Shown: positions 16,662-25,967, numbered from the stretch's first letter. The stretch is DNA of 64,000 nucleotides from an uncultured Duncaniella sp. (GCA_910577335.1 CAJTMJ010000003.1:1-64000), one strand, 5' to 3'. Numbers and translations are program-made. The notes: generated by a model not told the origin, from the sequence alone.

Positions 16662-18404
16662 TTATCCCTGTGCTATTTCTGCGACTTGCTCGGGGGTGAG
16701 GTAGTTGGCTTTGAGGACTTCGGCTACGTCGAAGCGGTCGAGGAACTCTTTTTGCAAGCCAAGGCAGACTACCGATGTCGGGGCGTCGCCGAGATAAGCG
16801 GCAACTTTCTGCCCGAAGCCACCGTCAAGTATGCCATCCTCCATGGTGATCACCTTGCGATAACCTTTGAGCGAGTCGAGACACTCGGAGTCAACCTGTG
16901 AGAGCATGCGGGGATTGATCACAGTGGGAGTGACACCTTTGGCTTTAAGGATTTCTGCGGCTTTGAGGGCTACCGGCAGCATTTGCCCTTCAGCGATGAT
17001 TGCCACTTCCGAGCCTTCCTCCACTACGTCATATTTGGTGAAGTCAACATCTATCGGACGGTCGCTGTGAACAACGTCCCCTCCCGGTGTACGGATCACC
17101 ACTGGATGCTCCGTCTGGTCGATTGCCCAGTCAACCATCGAGATATATTCTTCGGCTGAGGCAGGAGCGAGGAACATTATGTTAGGTATATTGGAAATCA
17201 TGGCGATATCAAAGAAGCCGAGATGGGTCATGTCGGTAAGTCCGCCCATCGCCCCGCCGGCGAAGTCAACAAACACCGCCGGAAGATTATTGATAGCCAC
17301 GTCGTGTGACAACTGGTCATAGGCTCGCTGAATGAATGTTGCCATGACCCCGAACACCGGGCGACAGCCGCCTTTGGCTAAACCGGCAGCCACAGCGGTG
17401 CAGTTCTGCTCGCAGATACCCACATCCACAAACTGCTTCCCGGCAACCTCTCGGCGTTCTGGTGTGAAACCGAATGCTCCCGGCGTTCCGGCTGTGAGAG
17501 TCACCACATTTTTGTCGTCATGCATTCGTATGAGCATGTGGCAAGTAAACATATCGGCATAATCCTCGCTATCGTCAATCACGACAGGTGCACCGCTCTT
17601 TAGATCGAAGGGACCATGGTAGTGAAAAGTCTCCTTGTGGGTCTCAGCGCACGGAAGCCCCATACCTTTCATTGTGTTGATATGTATCAGCACCGCATGG
17701 TCGGCATCCTTGGCTGAACGGAATGCCCGGATAAGCGACTGAAGGTCATTCCCTTCACGTACATATATGTATTGGTATCCAAGAGCCTTGAAAATATTGT
17801 TAGGCGATGTGCCGTTTGACTCACGCAGCTCTGCAAGATGATTATAAAGCTCGCCATGGTTTTCGGCGATAGACATCTGATTGTCGTTGAGGATTACGAT
17901 GAAATTTGTCCCCAATTCGGGTGCAAAATCAAGAGCTTCAAGCGCCTCGCCACCTCCGAGTGAAGCATCCCCGATGAACGCTACCACATTCTCCTTGCCA
18001 CCTTGCAGGTCACGGGCTTTGGCAAGACCTGTGGCAAGCGAGATGGAGGTTGAGGTATGCCCGACTTCAAACAGATCATAATTGCTTTCTCTGGGGCAAG
18101 TATATCCGGTCACGTCGTCATACTTCGCCGGATCAAGGAATGATTCGATACGTCCGGTAAGCATCTTGTGCACATAGCTCTGGTGCGACACATCGAAAAC
18201 AAGCTTGTCAGTCGGAGCGTCAAACACATAGTGAAGCGCCACAGTGGCTTCCACAACACCGAGATTTGGACCCACGTGCCCTCCATGCGCGCTTAGTTTC
18301 TTAAGCAGGATGGCGCGAAGTTCCTCGCTCAGGTCGGTCAACTGTTGGATGTCGAGATGCTTGATGTCTGCCGGGCTGTGTAGTTCCTTGAGATTGATTT
18401 CCAT
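16662..18404 (-). CDS. dxs: 1-deoxy-D-xylulose-5-phosphate synthase, short form
   Basis: Thiamine-diphosphate enzyme condensing pyruvate and glyceraldehyde 3-phosphate in the MEP isoprenoid pathway. Motifs: HGGHVGPNLGVVEATVALHY at the N-terminus, DVSHQSYVHKMLTGR, the cofactor block GDASLGGGEALEALDF with ILNDNQ, and the transketolase-type domain with VGICEQNCTAVAAGLA. At 580 aa it is some 40-60 aa shorter than typical Dxs, and canonical GDGA and GHQAYPHK are changed to GDAS and SHQSYVHK. It is therefore probably the second, divergent Dxs-type paralogue found in many Bacteroidales. True Dxs activity is likely but not certain. Confidence 0.8.
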   Translation of the reverse strand: MEINLKELHSPADIKHLDIQQLTDLSEELRAILLKKLSAHGGHVGPNLGVVEATVALHYVFDAPTDKLVFDVSHQSYVHKMLTGRIESFLDPAKYDDVTGYTCPRESNYDLFEVGHTSTSISLATGLAKARDLQGGKENVVAFIGDASLGGGEALEALDFAPELGTNFIVILNDNQMSIAENHGELYNHLAELRESNGTSPNNIFKALGYQYIYVREGNDLQSLIRAFRSAKDADHAVLIHINTMKGMGLPCAETHKETFHYHGPFDLKSGAPVVIDDSEDYADMFTCHMLIRMHDDKNVVTLTAGTPGAFGFTPERREVAGKQFVDVGICEQNCTAVAAGLAKGGCRPVFGVMATFIQRAYDQLSHDVAINNLPAVFVDFAGGAMGGLTDMTHLGFFDIAMISNIPNIMFLAPASAEEYISMVDWAIDQTEHPVVIRTPGGDVVHSDRPIDVDFTKYDVVEEGSEVAIIAEGQMLPVALKAAEILKAKGVTPTVINPRMLSQVDSECLDSLKGYRKVITMEDGILDGGFGQKVAAYLGDAPTSVVCLGLQKEFLDRFDVAEVLKANYLTPEQVAEIAQG

Positions 18405-18458
18405 AATTTCTTATATGTTTTTAATTGATTATACAAGTATGGGCTATAATTGCACTTA

Positions 18459-18466
18459 CAAAATTA
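18459..18466 (-). promoter_or_regulatory. -7-like element of dxs
   Basis: Minus-strand TAATTTTG matches TAnnTTTG and lies 55 bases upstream of the dxs ATG. No -33 match at the expected spacing. Confidence 0.4.
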
Positions 18467-18523
18467 ACATACACGCTATCATATAGTTTTACCATCAATC
18501 GTGAAATGTTTACCAAAATTTCG

Positions 18524-18531
18524 TATTTTTG
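18524..18531 (+). promoter_or_regulatory. -7 element of xseA
   Basis: TATTTTTG matches TAnnTTTG and ends 26 bases before the ATG at 18558. It lies inside the longer reading frame starting at 18501, which argues for the downstream start. Confidence 0.5.
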
Positions 18532-18557
18532 TTGACGGAAACAGAGTTGATGTTAGA

Positions 18558-19862
18558 ATGAAGACAGAACATATAACTTTAGAGGAGCTGACCGGACGTA
18601 TCAGCGGACTGATTAATTCCACTCCGGCATTGCGTAATGTGTGGGTTACGGCTGAGACCTCCGACCTGCGCCGAAGCGGACATTGCTACTTGGAGTTGAT
18701 ACAAAAACATCCCGTCACGGGCGAGCCTGTGGCAAGGGCAAGAGCCACTATATGGCGTTCGGTGTTTGCCCGGATAGATGCCGACTTTTTCGTGGCAACA
18801 GGGCAGCGGCTCGATAGCGGTATGAAGGTGATGGTGCAGGTTACTGCCAACTATCATCCCTCTTACGGGCTCTCGCTTAACATCACCGATATAGACCCTG
18901 CTTATACTATGGGCGACCTTATGCGTATACGCATGGAGATACTTGCCCGTCTGAAACAGGAGGGTGTGATAGACCTAAACCGTACAATAGAATGGTGTGA
19001 CGTGCCGTTGCGCATAGCTGTCATCTCGGCTGGCGGAGCGGCGGGTTATGGCGATTTCATACACCAGATTTATAATAACGAGTACCGTCTACGCTTCTCC
19101 ACCAAGCTTTTCCCTGCCGTGATGCAGGGGACACAGGCTCCGGCTTCCATCATTTCAGCCCTTGAGGATATAGCTGCCGAAGAGGAGAATTGGGATTGCG
19201 TCGTCATAATACGAGGTGGCGGTGCCACGAGCGACCTTGCCTCGTTTGAAAACTATGATTTAGCCGCAAATGTGGCGCAGTTCCCGTTGCCTATTATAAT
19301 AGGTATAGGGCATGAGCGTGACGTGACGGTGCTTGACTATGTGGCAAATATGAGAGTCAAGACTCCGACAGCCGCTGCCGAATGGCTGATTAGCCGGGGT
19401 GCTGACGCCCTTTCACGGCTCGATGCGCTTGGCTCGGCTATACACAATACGGCATCCTCCATATTGTCAGGAAGCCGTGAGCAATTGGCATACATGACAG
19501 CCAGTCTTCCCTTCCTGCCGGCAAAAGCCATTGACAATGCTCGCAAACGTATTGACCGCAACATGATGGGTCTTGCCGACGGCGTGAATCGTAAGTTGGC
19601 GCCGGAAAACAGTCGCCTTAATCTCATTGCCGACAGAGTGCGGAATTCATTGAGTACCATCGTGGAACGCAAGCGTACACGTCTTGACTCGATCGAAGAA
19701 CTCCTGAAAGTCCTTTCGCCCCAAGCCACTCTAAGCCGCGGTTATTCCATAACCCGCTATGCCGGTAAGGCTGTTACTTCCGCCTCGCAACTTCCGCCCG
19801 ATGCGGTCCTTGAAACTACTCTCGCTGACGGCACTATACGTTCGGGGTTATTGTCTGATTAA
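18558..19862 (+). CDS. xseA: Exodeoxyribonuclease VII large subunit
   Basis: Large subunit of ExoVII, which degrades single-stranded DNA into short acid-soluble pieces. The N-terminal OB-fold is visible (NVWVTAETSDLRRSGHCYLE). The catalytic region contains VVIIRGGGATSDLASFENYD, IIIGIGHERDVTVLDYVA and RVKTPTAAAEWL, and a coiled-coil-rich C-terminus ends with LSRGYSITR. 434 aa from MKTEHITLEE is the normal size. The longer start at 18501 overlaps the promoter and is rejected. No xseB follows, so the small subunit must be elsewhere. Confidence 0.92.
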   Translation: MKTEHITLEELTGRISGLINSTPALRNVWVTAETSDLRRSGHCYLELIQKHPVTGEPVARARATIWRSVFARIDADFFVATGQRLDSGMKVMVQVTANYHPSYGLSLNITDIDPAYTMGDLMRIRMEILARLKQEGVIDLNRTIEWCDVPLRIAVISAGGAAGYGDFIHQIYNNEYRLRFSTKLFPAVMQGTQAPASIISALEDIAAEEENWDCVVIIRGGGATSDLASFENYDLAANVAQFPLPIIIGIGHERDVTVLDYVANMRVKTPTAAAEWLISRGADALSRLDALGSAIHNTASSILSGSREQLAYMTASLPFLPAKAIDNARKRIDRNMMGLADGVNRKLAPENSRLNLIADRVRNSLSTIVERKRTRLDSIEELLKVLSPQATLSRGYSITRYAGKAVTSASQLPPDAVLETTLADGTIRSGLLSD

Positions 19863-19967
19863 CGCAATTTAATATACCTTAAATATTATCCTCACAACCA
19901 CTTGCGCATTAACCTTGTTCTATCAATGTATAAATTAAAGATAGTATTAATTTAAAGGATTAAGGTT

Positions 19968-20372
19968 ATGAACTCAAACGCTCAGAATATTGCGGACAAT
20001 GCTGCCAAACTCTCAGAACAGGCGGCAAAAGTAAGCGCGGAAGCTGCCGGTGTGGCTGCGAAGGCGCAATTTAAGGCAGATAAGGAAGAAATAGAGGCTA
20101 CCGGAGCTGCTGCTCAGGCTTCGCTTTCCGACAAAATGGCTGATGCCAAGGAGGCAATGGCTGATAAACTTGCTGACGCAAAAGAGGCAATGGCTGATAA
20201 ACTAAGCGATGCTAAGGATAAACTCTCAGATGTTCAGGACTCTGTTTCCGATAAAGTTGACGATTTAAAGGAGAAAGCGGCTCCTTTGGTTGACAAAATC
20301 AAGTCAGGTGCGGCAAGTGCCCTCAACTCGATTGCCAACGCCGCTTCAAACCTCGCCGATAAGCTTGATTAA
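19968..20372 (+). CDS. Alanine/lysine-rich 11-mer-repeat amphipathic helical protein
   Basis: 134-aa protein with no signal peptide or membrane segment, made almost entirely of predicted amphipathic helix. It is rich in Ala, Asp and Lys. Between residues 55 and 87 three exact 33-base units (20130-20228) encode 11-residue repeats: DKMADAKEAMA, DKLADAKEAMA and DKLSDAKDKLS. Less regular copies continue the pattern. The 11-mer periodicity resembles LEA group 3 or apolipoprotein-like proteins that coat membranes or protect during drying. The family is not recognised with certainty and function is inferred only from composition. A hairpin terminator follows. Confidence 0.7.
   Translation: MNSNAQNIADNAAKLSEQAAKVSAEAAGVAAKAQFKADKEEIEATGAAAQASLSDKMADAKEAMADKLADAKEAMADKLSDAKDKLSDVQDSVSDKVDDLKEKAAPLVDKIKSGAASALNSIANAASNLADKLD
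20130..20228 (+). repeat. Three tandem 33-bp coding repeats
   Basis: Units at 20130-20162, 20163-20195 and 20196-20228 in the helical protein gene. The first two are closely similar and both end in GAGGCAATGGCT; the third has drifted. Length in multiples of 11 codons keeps frame and helix periodicity. Confidence 0.85.
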
Positions 20373-20446
20373 AAGCTTCTAAAGCCTAATAAAAGCATTT
20401 AGACGGTGATGACCTCACCTCTCTAATATCAGAAATTCACGAATCT

Positions 20447-20478
20447 ATAGCCGGTGACAAAGGGATGCCACCGGCTAT
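20447..20478. terminator. Terminator between convergent genes
   Basis: Perfect 10-bp stem ATAGCCGGTG/CACCGGCTAT with a 12-base loop, followed by TATTGTGTTT. It separates the helical-repeat gene from the convergent TlpA-like gene and may serve both. Confidence 0.65.
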
Positions 20479-20509
20479 TATTGTGTTTATACGGATCGCG
20501 GGTACGGTG

Positions 20510-21661
20510 TTATTTCGCAGGGAGCTTGGCTACCTTTTCTACCTCGTTGACGAGGTTGTCACCTCGGAGAGACCGTGAGACTATCCTCCCTTCAGGGTCG
20601 AACAGTATGATTTGAGGTATTCCGCTGAAGCCATATACGCTCATTGGTGTTTCGCCGAGATTGATAAGTTGCTCCCATTTATAGCCATGCTTTTCGATGG
20701 CTTTGATTGTCTGCGCCTTGTTGTCCCAAGTGGCAGCGCCAAGTATCATGAAATTTTCAGAGCCACTATATTTTTCATGCAGCGGTATCAAAGTAGCCTT
20801 TGCTTCGGCTATACACGGACCGCACCAGCTTGCCCAGAAGTCAACAAGCACATACTTTCCGTGTCCTACGTAATCCGATAGCTTTGCCTCTTTGCCATCC
20901 ACCGTTTCTCCAGTCAAGTCTGCAAACATGTTGCCCTCGCTTGTGGCGCTGGCGGCTTCCATCAACTTATTTACACGTTTTATTTGCCTGTGGGACTTTA
21001 TCCATGGTGAAAGACCATCATAAAGTTCTTCCCACATCTTGTGGTCATTGTTGATTAGGTCGTAATATTTCATCACAGCGACATAACCTAAGCCGTTATT
21101 GCCGTTCTCCCAAGCGAGATCTTTGAATTTCTTGCTCCAGACAGGCTTGTATTCCTCGAAAAGAGAGCGTATCTTTTCTAATTTTTCAGCTTTTGAAATG
21201 CCGCTTTTATCAAGGGAATCAACCATGGCGAAATACTTGTCGTCAGATTCCTTAAGTTCGGTCATGAGACGGTTATATGCCATATTGATGTCATTACCTT
21301 TCACCGGCAGATGTTTTTCAAAATCCACTGTCACATCACCTTCTCCGGCTATAAAATTAGCATATTCTCTTCCTAAATCCAGACGTGCGTGTGCGCTTTC
21401 CGGAATCTTCCCTTCGATTAAGAACATGCCATCCTTTACAATGGCTGAATCGACCTTCTGATTGGTGTCGTATATGCTCATATACACTGTTTTACCTTCC
21501 ATGTCTGCGCCGAGCTTTGTGCTGGTAATGGAATATGGCATTTCAACATTCTGACTTACGCTGTTGGCGGTCGGATTGTCGGCTCGTCCTGCATTTGTTC
21601 CGAGTATACAGGCTGTCAGCACCAGCGCTGTCTTAAAGATTGGTCTTAGATTGGTTATCAT
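20510..21661 (-). CDS. TlpA-like thiol-disulfide oxidoreductase with DUF4369 domain
   Basis: Exported protein of 383 aa with signal peptide MITNLRPIFKTALVLTACIL. The N-terminal domain (about residues 45-140) resembles DUF4369, and a helical linker follows. The C-terminal thioredoxin domain has the full active site FWASWCGPC with Cys280 and Cys283, and the cis-Pro segment FSGIPQIILFDPEGRI. Predicted periplasmic reductant for cytochrome maturation or disulfide repair. Bacteroidetes carry many such paralogues, so the exact partner is unknown. Confidence 0.88.
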   Translation of the reverse strand: MITNLRPIFKTALVLTACILGTNAGRADNPTANSVSQNVEMPYSITSTKLGADMEGKTVYMSIYDTNQKVDSAIVKDGMFLIEGKIPESAHARLDLGREYANFIAGEGDVTVDFEKHLPVKGNDINMAYNRLMTELKESDDKYFAMVDSLDKSGISKAEKLEKIRSLFEEYKPVWSKKFKDLAWENGNNGLGYVAVMKYYDLINNDHKMWEELYDGLSPWIKSHRQIKRVNKLMEAASATSEGNMFADLTGETVDGKEAKLSDYVGHGKYVLVDFWASWCGPCIAEAKATLIPLHEKYSGSENFMILGAATWDNKAQTIKAIEKHGYKWEQLINLGETPMSVYGFSGIPQIILFDPEGRIVSRSLRGDNLVNEVEKVAKLPAK

Positions 21662-21692
21662 ATTGTTGGAAAGCTTGATATGTTTGAATGTG

Positions 21693-21700
21693 CAAATTTA
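21693..21700 (-). promoter_or_regulatory. -7 element of TlpA-like gene
   Basis: Minus-strand TAAATTTGC is a full TAnnTTTG match 32 bases upstream of the ATG at 21661. The expected -33 zone falls at the edge of the dispersed palindromic repeat at 21722-21754. Confidence 0.5.
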
Positions 21701-21721
21701 TAAAATAAACTCCAGCATTGG

Positions 21722-21754
21722 TTTAACATTTTATAAAAAGTTTAAATCAGTTCA
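21722..21754. repeat. Dispersed palindromic repeat, copy 1
   Basis: Contains TATAAAAAGTTTAAATCAG and flanks. The whole 33-base segment is identical to 54001-54033. It lies between two divergent promoters, so a simple terminator role does not fit this copy. Confidence 0.75.
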
Positions 21755-21834
21755 TATCCCGAAATTAGTAAGCCGTGATAAGCATGGATGAAAATTTTTG
21801 TTGAAAAAAATTCTTTAAGAATGAGTTAATTGTG

Positions 21835-21842
21835 TAAATTTG
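21835..21842 (+). promoter_or_regulatory. -7 element of the DPM-like/pyrC operon
   Basis: TAAATTTGC matches TAnnTTTG and ends 25 bases before the ATG at 21868. Confidence 0.5.
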
Positions 21843-21867
21843 CAACATTAATCCTTAAAGTGGACTG

Positions 21868-22629
21868 ATGGAAATACTCCCGGATGTGAAAGTCGCTGAT
21901 AGTGTGGTGATTATTCCTACTTATAATGAAAAGGAAAATGTTGCCGCCATCATCGAGGCAGTTTTTGCACTGCCCCGAAACTTCGACATTCTCATAATTG
22001 ACGATAACTCTCCTGATGGTACTGCTGCCATAGTGAAGAACCTCCAGACCAAGTATGAGGGCAGGCTTCATCTTCTTGAAAGGGAAGGGAAGTTAGGGCT
22101 CGGCACTGCATACATAGCCGGTTTCAAATGGGCTATCGCTCATCACTATGAATATGTGTTTGAGATGGATGCCGACTTCTCTCATAATCCTAACGACCTG
22201 TTGAAGCTATACGATGCCTGCGCCAAGGATGGAGCGGATGTCGCTATAGGTTCCCGTTACCTCACAGGTGTGAATGTGGTCAACTGGCCCATGGGCAGAG
22301 TGCTGATGTCATATTATGCTTCCCGCTATGTCCGGATTGTGACCGGTATGCCTATCAATGACTCCACTGCCGGTTTCGTATGTTACCGCCGCAGAGTGCT
22401 TGAGTCATTGCCGCTTGACGATATACGCTTCAAGGGTTATGCCTTCCAGATAGAGATGAAATTCCTCGCCTACAAATATGGATTCAAGATAGTGGAAGTC
22501 CCCATTATCTTCGTTAACCGTATGCTTGGCACATCAAAGATGAGCTCAGGTATATTCAGTGAGGGATTTTTCGGCGTGTTGCGCCTGAAATGGTCAAGCA
22601 TGTTTACAAAATATCCCCAAATAAAGTAG
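21868..22629 (+). CDS. Polyprenol monophosphomannose synthase-like GT2
   Basis: Glycosyltransferase family 2 protein of 253 aa similar to dolichyl-phosphate mannose synthase. It would move a hexose from a nucleotide sugar to a polyprenyl phosphate at the inner membrane. Motifs: VVIIPTYNEKENV, LIIDDNSPDGT, GKLGLGTAYIAGFKWA, and the metal-binding DAD in EMDADFSHNP at residues 101-103. It lacks the C-terminal transmembrane part of some family members. It is followed 4 bases later by pyrC. The product could feed lipid- or protein-linked glycans of the envelope, but the sugar is inferred. Confidence 0.88.
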   Translation: MEILPDVKVADSVVIIPTYNEKENVAAIIEAVFALPRNFDILIIDDNSPDGTAAIVKNLQTKYEGRLHLLEREGKLGLGTAYIAGFKWAIAHHYEYVFEMDADFSHNPNDLLKLYDACAKDGADVAIGSRYLTGVNVVNWPMGRVLMSYYASRYVRIVTGMPINDSTAGFVCYRRRVLESLPLDDIRFKGYAFQIEMKFLAYKYGFKIVEVPIIFVNRMLGTSKMSSGIFSEGFFGVLRLKWSSMFTKYPQIK

Positions 22630-22633
22630 GAAC

Positions 22634-24040
22634 ATGGCTCGCACATTATTATATAACGCAAATATAGTGAACGAGGGGGAGACCTATCTCGGATACATAG
22701 TGATCGAGGGAGGTTTCATCACCTGCTTGTCCCGTCAGGACAGTCTTTTGTCGCCTGACAGCTCCGAACTGGAGTGCATAGGTTCCGGATGCGACAATCG
22801 GATTGACTGCGAGGGGCGCATGGTGCTGCCCGGCGTTATAGATACCCATGTGCATTTCCGTGACCCCGGAATGACCGAAAAAGGGGACATGGCTACAGAA
22901 TCGAAAGCCGCTTTGGCTGGAGGTGTGACCTCGTTTGTGGATATGCCTAACACCAATCCTGCCACTGTCTCCATGGCTGCGGTCGAAGACAAATTGCTCC
23001 GTGCTTCGGAGGTGGCAAGTGCCAATTACGGATTTTTTATCGGTGCCACAAACGATAATATAGACGAGCTTCTTGGTGCCGACTATTCACGTGTGGCGGG
23101 TGTGAAGCTGTTCATGGGCTCATCCACCGGAAACATGCTCGTTGACCGTGAACGGACGCTTAATGATATTTTCGCCCGTGTTCCGGCTGTCATTGCCGTA
23201 CATGCCGAGGACGAGGCTGTCATCCGTGCCGCCCGTGAGCGTCTGAGCCGTGAATATGACGGCGACATACCTGTGGAATGTCATCCCGACATGCGTCCCC
23301 GTGAGGCATGTGTGGCTGCTACCGATCACGCTCTCGATCTGGCTAAGAAGCATGGCGCGCGCCTGCATGTGTGCCATATCTCTACTGCCGAAGAGCTTCA
23401 CCATATTAAAGCCGCAAAGGCTGCCGGCGTGAAGGTTACTGCCGAGACATGTCCGCAGTATCTGATGTTTGACCGTAACGACTTCCTCATGTCGGGAGCA
23501 CGTATAAAGTGCAATCCGGCAATAAAGGAACCTTCCGACCGCATAGCGCTCCTGCGTGAACTCCATAACGGAGTGATTGACTCCATTGCCACCGACCATG
23601 CGCCGCATCTCCCCGCCCAAAAGAAGGGCAATGCTCTCACGGCTGCCTCAGGTATGCCGATGGTCCAGTTCTCGCTCCCTGCCATAATGGATATTATGCG
23701 CCATGAGCCAGAGTGCGAGGATATGACGGTTGCCGATGTGGTTGAGCTTATGTGCCATGCTCCGGCAAGGATATTCGGTATAGACCGCCGCGGCTTTTTG
23801 CGCCCCGGCTATTATGCCGACATAGTAGTGCTAGATAAGAATGTGGACGAATCGGGCAATCCTGTTAAAATCAAGGATGAGGATGTGGTGAGCCGTTGCG
23901 GATGGACTCCCGTGGCTGGACGTGTGTTTGCCGACAAAGTTGGGTTAGTGATGCTCAACGGCGAAGTGGCGTATGCCGACGGAAATTTCTATCCCGCCCA
24001 TCCGTTGCCGCTGAAATTCAACACATCTCCTGATCAATAA
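22634..24040 (+). CDS. pyrC: Dihydroorotase, class I
   Basis: Zinc amidohydrolase interconverting carbamoyl-aspartate and dihydroorotate in pyrimidine synthesis. Metal ligands are visible: HVHFRDPG (His-x-His), the carboxylated-Lys segment VKLFMGSSTGN, His in AVHAEDE, His in HVCHIS and Asp in IATDHAPH. Substrate-binding residues in VDMPNTNP are present. Length 468 aa fits the longer class I type. It starts 4 bases after the glycosyltransferase stop, so the two are co-transcribed despite unrelated roles. Confidence 0.93.
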   Translation: MARTLLYNANIVNEGETYLGYIVIEGGFITCLSRQDSLLSPDSSELECIGSGCDNRIDCEGRMVLPGVIDTHVHFRDPGMTEKGDMATESKAALAGGVTSFVDMPNTNPATVSMAAVEDKLLRASEVASANYGFFIGATNDNIDELLGADYSRVAGVKLFMGSSTGNMLVDRERTLNDIFARVPAVIAVHAEDEAVIRAARERLSREYDGDIPVECHPDMRPREACVAATDHALDLAKKHGARLHVCHISTAEELHHIKAAKAAGVKVTAETCPQYLMFDRNDFLMSGARIKCNPAIKEPSDRIALLRELHNGVIDSIATDHAPHLPAQKKGNALTAASGMPMVQFSLPAIMDIMRHEPECEDMTVADVVELMCHAPARIFGIDRRGFLRPGYYADIVVLDKNVDESGNPVKIKDEDVVSRCGWTPVAGRVFADKVGLVMLNGEVAYADGNFYPAHPLPLKFNTSPDQ

Positions 24041-24074
24041 CCATTAAGATAATAAACCAATAGTGTTGCCAATC

Positions 24075-24086
24075 AAGGTTAACCTT
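24075..24086. promoter_or_regulatory. 12-bp palindrome upstream of korA
   Basis: AAGGTTAACCTT is a perfect 12-base palindrome 31 bases before the korA ATG. It could be an operator half-site pair, but no regulator can be named. Confidence 0.3.
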
Positions 24087-24116
24087 AATTCAATATAGTA
24101 CAAAAACAAAAAAATT

Positions 24117-25967
24117 ATGTTAGACAAAGCCAATGTCAAAACCCTCGACAAGGTGGTAGTGCGTTTCTCGGGTGACTCCGGAGACGGTATGCAGCTTGCG
24201 GGAAACATTTTCACAAATGTGTCGGCAGGTCTCGGTAACAAGGTGTCAACCTTCCCCGACTATCCCGCCGAAGTGCGTGCTCCGCAGGGTTCGCTCAGCG
24301 GTGTGTCAGGTTTTCAGGTCAGTGTGGGTGTGGATGTGCATACTCCCGGCGACCTTTGTGATGTGCTTATAGCCATGAACCCGGCTGCTCTCAAGCAGAA
24401 TGTGAAGTTCTTGAAACCGGGCGGTGTCGCTATCGTTGATATCGACTCTTTCAAGGAATCGGATTTGAAGAAAGCGCTTTTTGAGACAGACGATCCTTTC
24501 AAGGAACTCAACATTAACGCTCAGGTTGTGGAAGTGCCTGTCACCGCCATGACTAAAGCGGCTCTTGCTGACTCAGGCCTTGATAACAAGAGCATTTTAA
24601 AATGCCGCAATATATTTGCCCTCGGATTGGTTTGCTGGTTGTTCGACCGTCCGTTGGAAGGTGCTTTGCGTATGCTCAAAGGCAAATTCGCCAAGAAACC
24701 TGCCATCTTTGAGGCTAACGCTAAGGTTATCGAAGCCGGTTACAACTACGGTAACAATATCCATGCGTCTGTTAACACCTACCGCATCGAGACTGAGGCT
24801 GCTGTCCCCGGCGTATACACCGACATCAACGGTAATACTGCCACTGCATGGGGCTTTATCGCAGCGTCTGAAAAGAGCGGACGTCCTCTCTTCCTCGGCA
24901 GCTACCCCATCACCCCTGCCACTGACATTCTCCAAGAACTTGCTAAGCGTAAGGACTTGGGCGTGAAAGCCGTTCAGATGGAAGATGAAATCGCCGGCGT
25001 ATGCTCGGCTATCGGTGCTTCATTCGCCGGTCATCTTGCTGTCACATCTACTTCCGGTCCCGGTCTTGCCCTTAAGAGCGAAGGTATCGGTCTCGCTGTC
25101 ATCGCCGAGCTTCCTTTGGTAGTCGTTGACGTGCAGCGTGGCGGTCCCTCTACTGGTCTTCCCACCAAGACTGAGCAGACTGACCTTATGCAGGCTCTCT
25201 ATGGTCGTAACGGCGAATCTCCTCTTGCAGTCGTAGCCGCTTCTACTCCTACCGACTGCTTCACCATGGCTTTCGAAGCTTCTCGTATAGCTATGGAGCA
25301 CATGACTCCGGTTATCCTACTTACCGATGCTTTCATCGGCAACGGTTCAAGCGCATGGCGCATACCCGAGGCAAACGAATTGCCTGAGATTCATCCTCCG
25401 TTGCTCGCTCCCAATTCTGTTGACGAGGCATGGCAGCCCTATACCCGCAAAGACGATAACAAGGTACGTTACTGGGCTATCCCCGGTACCGAAGGCGCCG
25501 CTCACCGTGTAGGCGGTCTTGAAAAGGACTATAACACAGGCGCTATCTCCACCGATCCTATCAACCATGAGAAGATGGTGATGGCTCGCCGTGAGAAGAT
25601 TGCACGTATCGCTAACGATATTCCCGCTCTTGAAGTGCTCGACCCCAATGGCGCCGATACTCTGCTTGTGGGCTGGGGTGGTACTTACGGACATCTCCGC
25701 ACTGCCGCTACCGAGCTTAACAATGCCGGCAAGCCTGTGGCTTTCGCTCATTTCAATTATATCAACCCGCTTCCCGCCAATACCGCCGAGGTATTTGCTA
25801 AATACAAGCGTGTGATTGTCGCCGAGCTTAACACCGGTATGTTTGCCGACTATCTGCAGGCTAAATTCCCCGATACCAAGATTGCACGTATCAACAAGGT
25901 TCAGGGTCAGCCCTTCCTTGTGAGAGAAGTGGTAGAAGGTGTAACCAAAATTATGGAGGACAAATAA
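24117..25967 (+). CDS. korA: 2-oxoglutarate:ferredoxin oxidoreductase, fused gamma-alpha subunit
   Basis: 616 aa. The N-terminal part (about residues 1-190) is the gamma domain with VRFSGDSGDGMQLAG. The rest is the alpha domain with GSYPITPATDILQELAKR, SSTSGPG-type TSTSGPGLALKSEG, and RGGPSTGLPTKTEQ. With KorB it converts 2-oxoglutarate to succinyl-CoA, or runs in reverse, using ferredoxin, which is typical for anaerobic Bacteroidales. Related 2-oxoacid enzymes share these motifs, so the substrate is assigned from family resemblance. KorB starts 2 bases after its stop. Confidence 0.9.
   Translation: MLDKANVKTLDKVVVRFSGDSGDGMQLAGNIFTNVSAGLGNKVSTFPDYPAEVRAPQGSLSGVSGFQVSVGVDVHTPGDLCDVLIAMNPAALKQNVKFLKPGGVAIVDIDSFKESDLKKALFETDDPFKELNINAQVVEVPVTAMTKAALADSGLDNKSILKCRNIFALGLVCWLFDRPLEGALRMLKGKFAKKPAIFEANAKVIEAGYNYGNNIHASVNTYRIETEAAVPGVYTDINGNTATAWGFIAASEKSGRPLFLGSYPITPATDILQELAKRKDLGVKAVQMEDEIAGVCSAIGASFAGHLAVTSTSGPGLALKSEGIGLAVIAELPLVVVDVQRGGPSTGLPTKTEQTDLMQALYGRNGESPLAVVAASTPTDCFTMAFEASRIAMEHMTPVILLTDAFIGNGSSAWRIPEANELPEIHPPLLAPNSVDEAWQPYTRKDDNKVRYWAIPGTEGAAHRVGGLEKDYNTGAISTDPINHEKMVMARREKIARIANDIPALEVLDPNGADTLLVGWGGTYGHLRTAATELNNAGKPVAFAHFNYINPLPANTAEVFAKYKRVIVAELNTGMFADYLQAKFPDTKIARINKVQGQPFLVREVVEGVTKIMEDK

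Noticed and set aside
20130..20228. CRISPR-like array
   Set aside because: The 33-base units are contiguous, in frame, without spacers, and encode an 11-residue protein repeat.
21564..21791. Open frame containing LTFYKKFKS
   Set aside because: Antisense to the TlpA-like gene and running through repeat copy 1; not coding.
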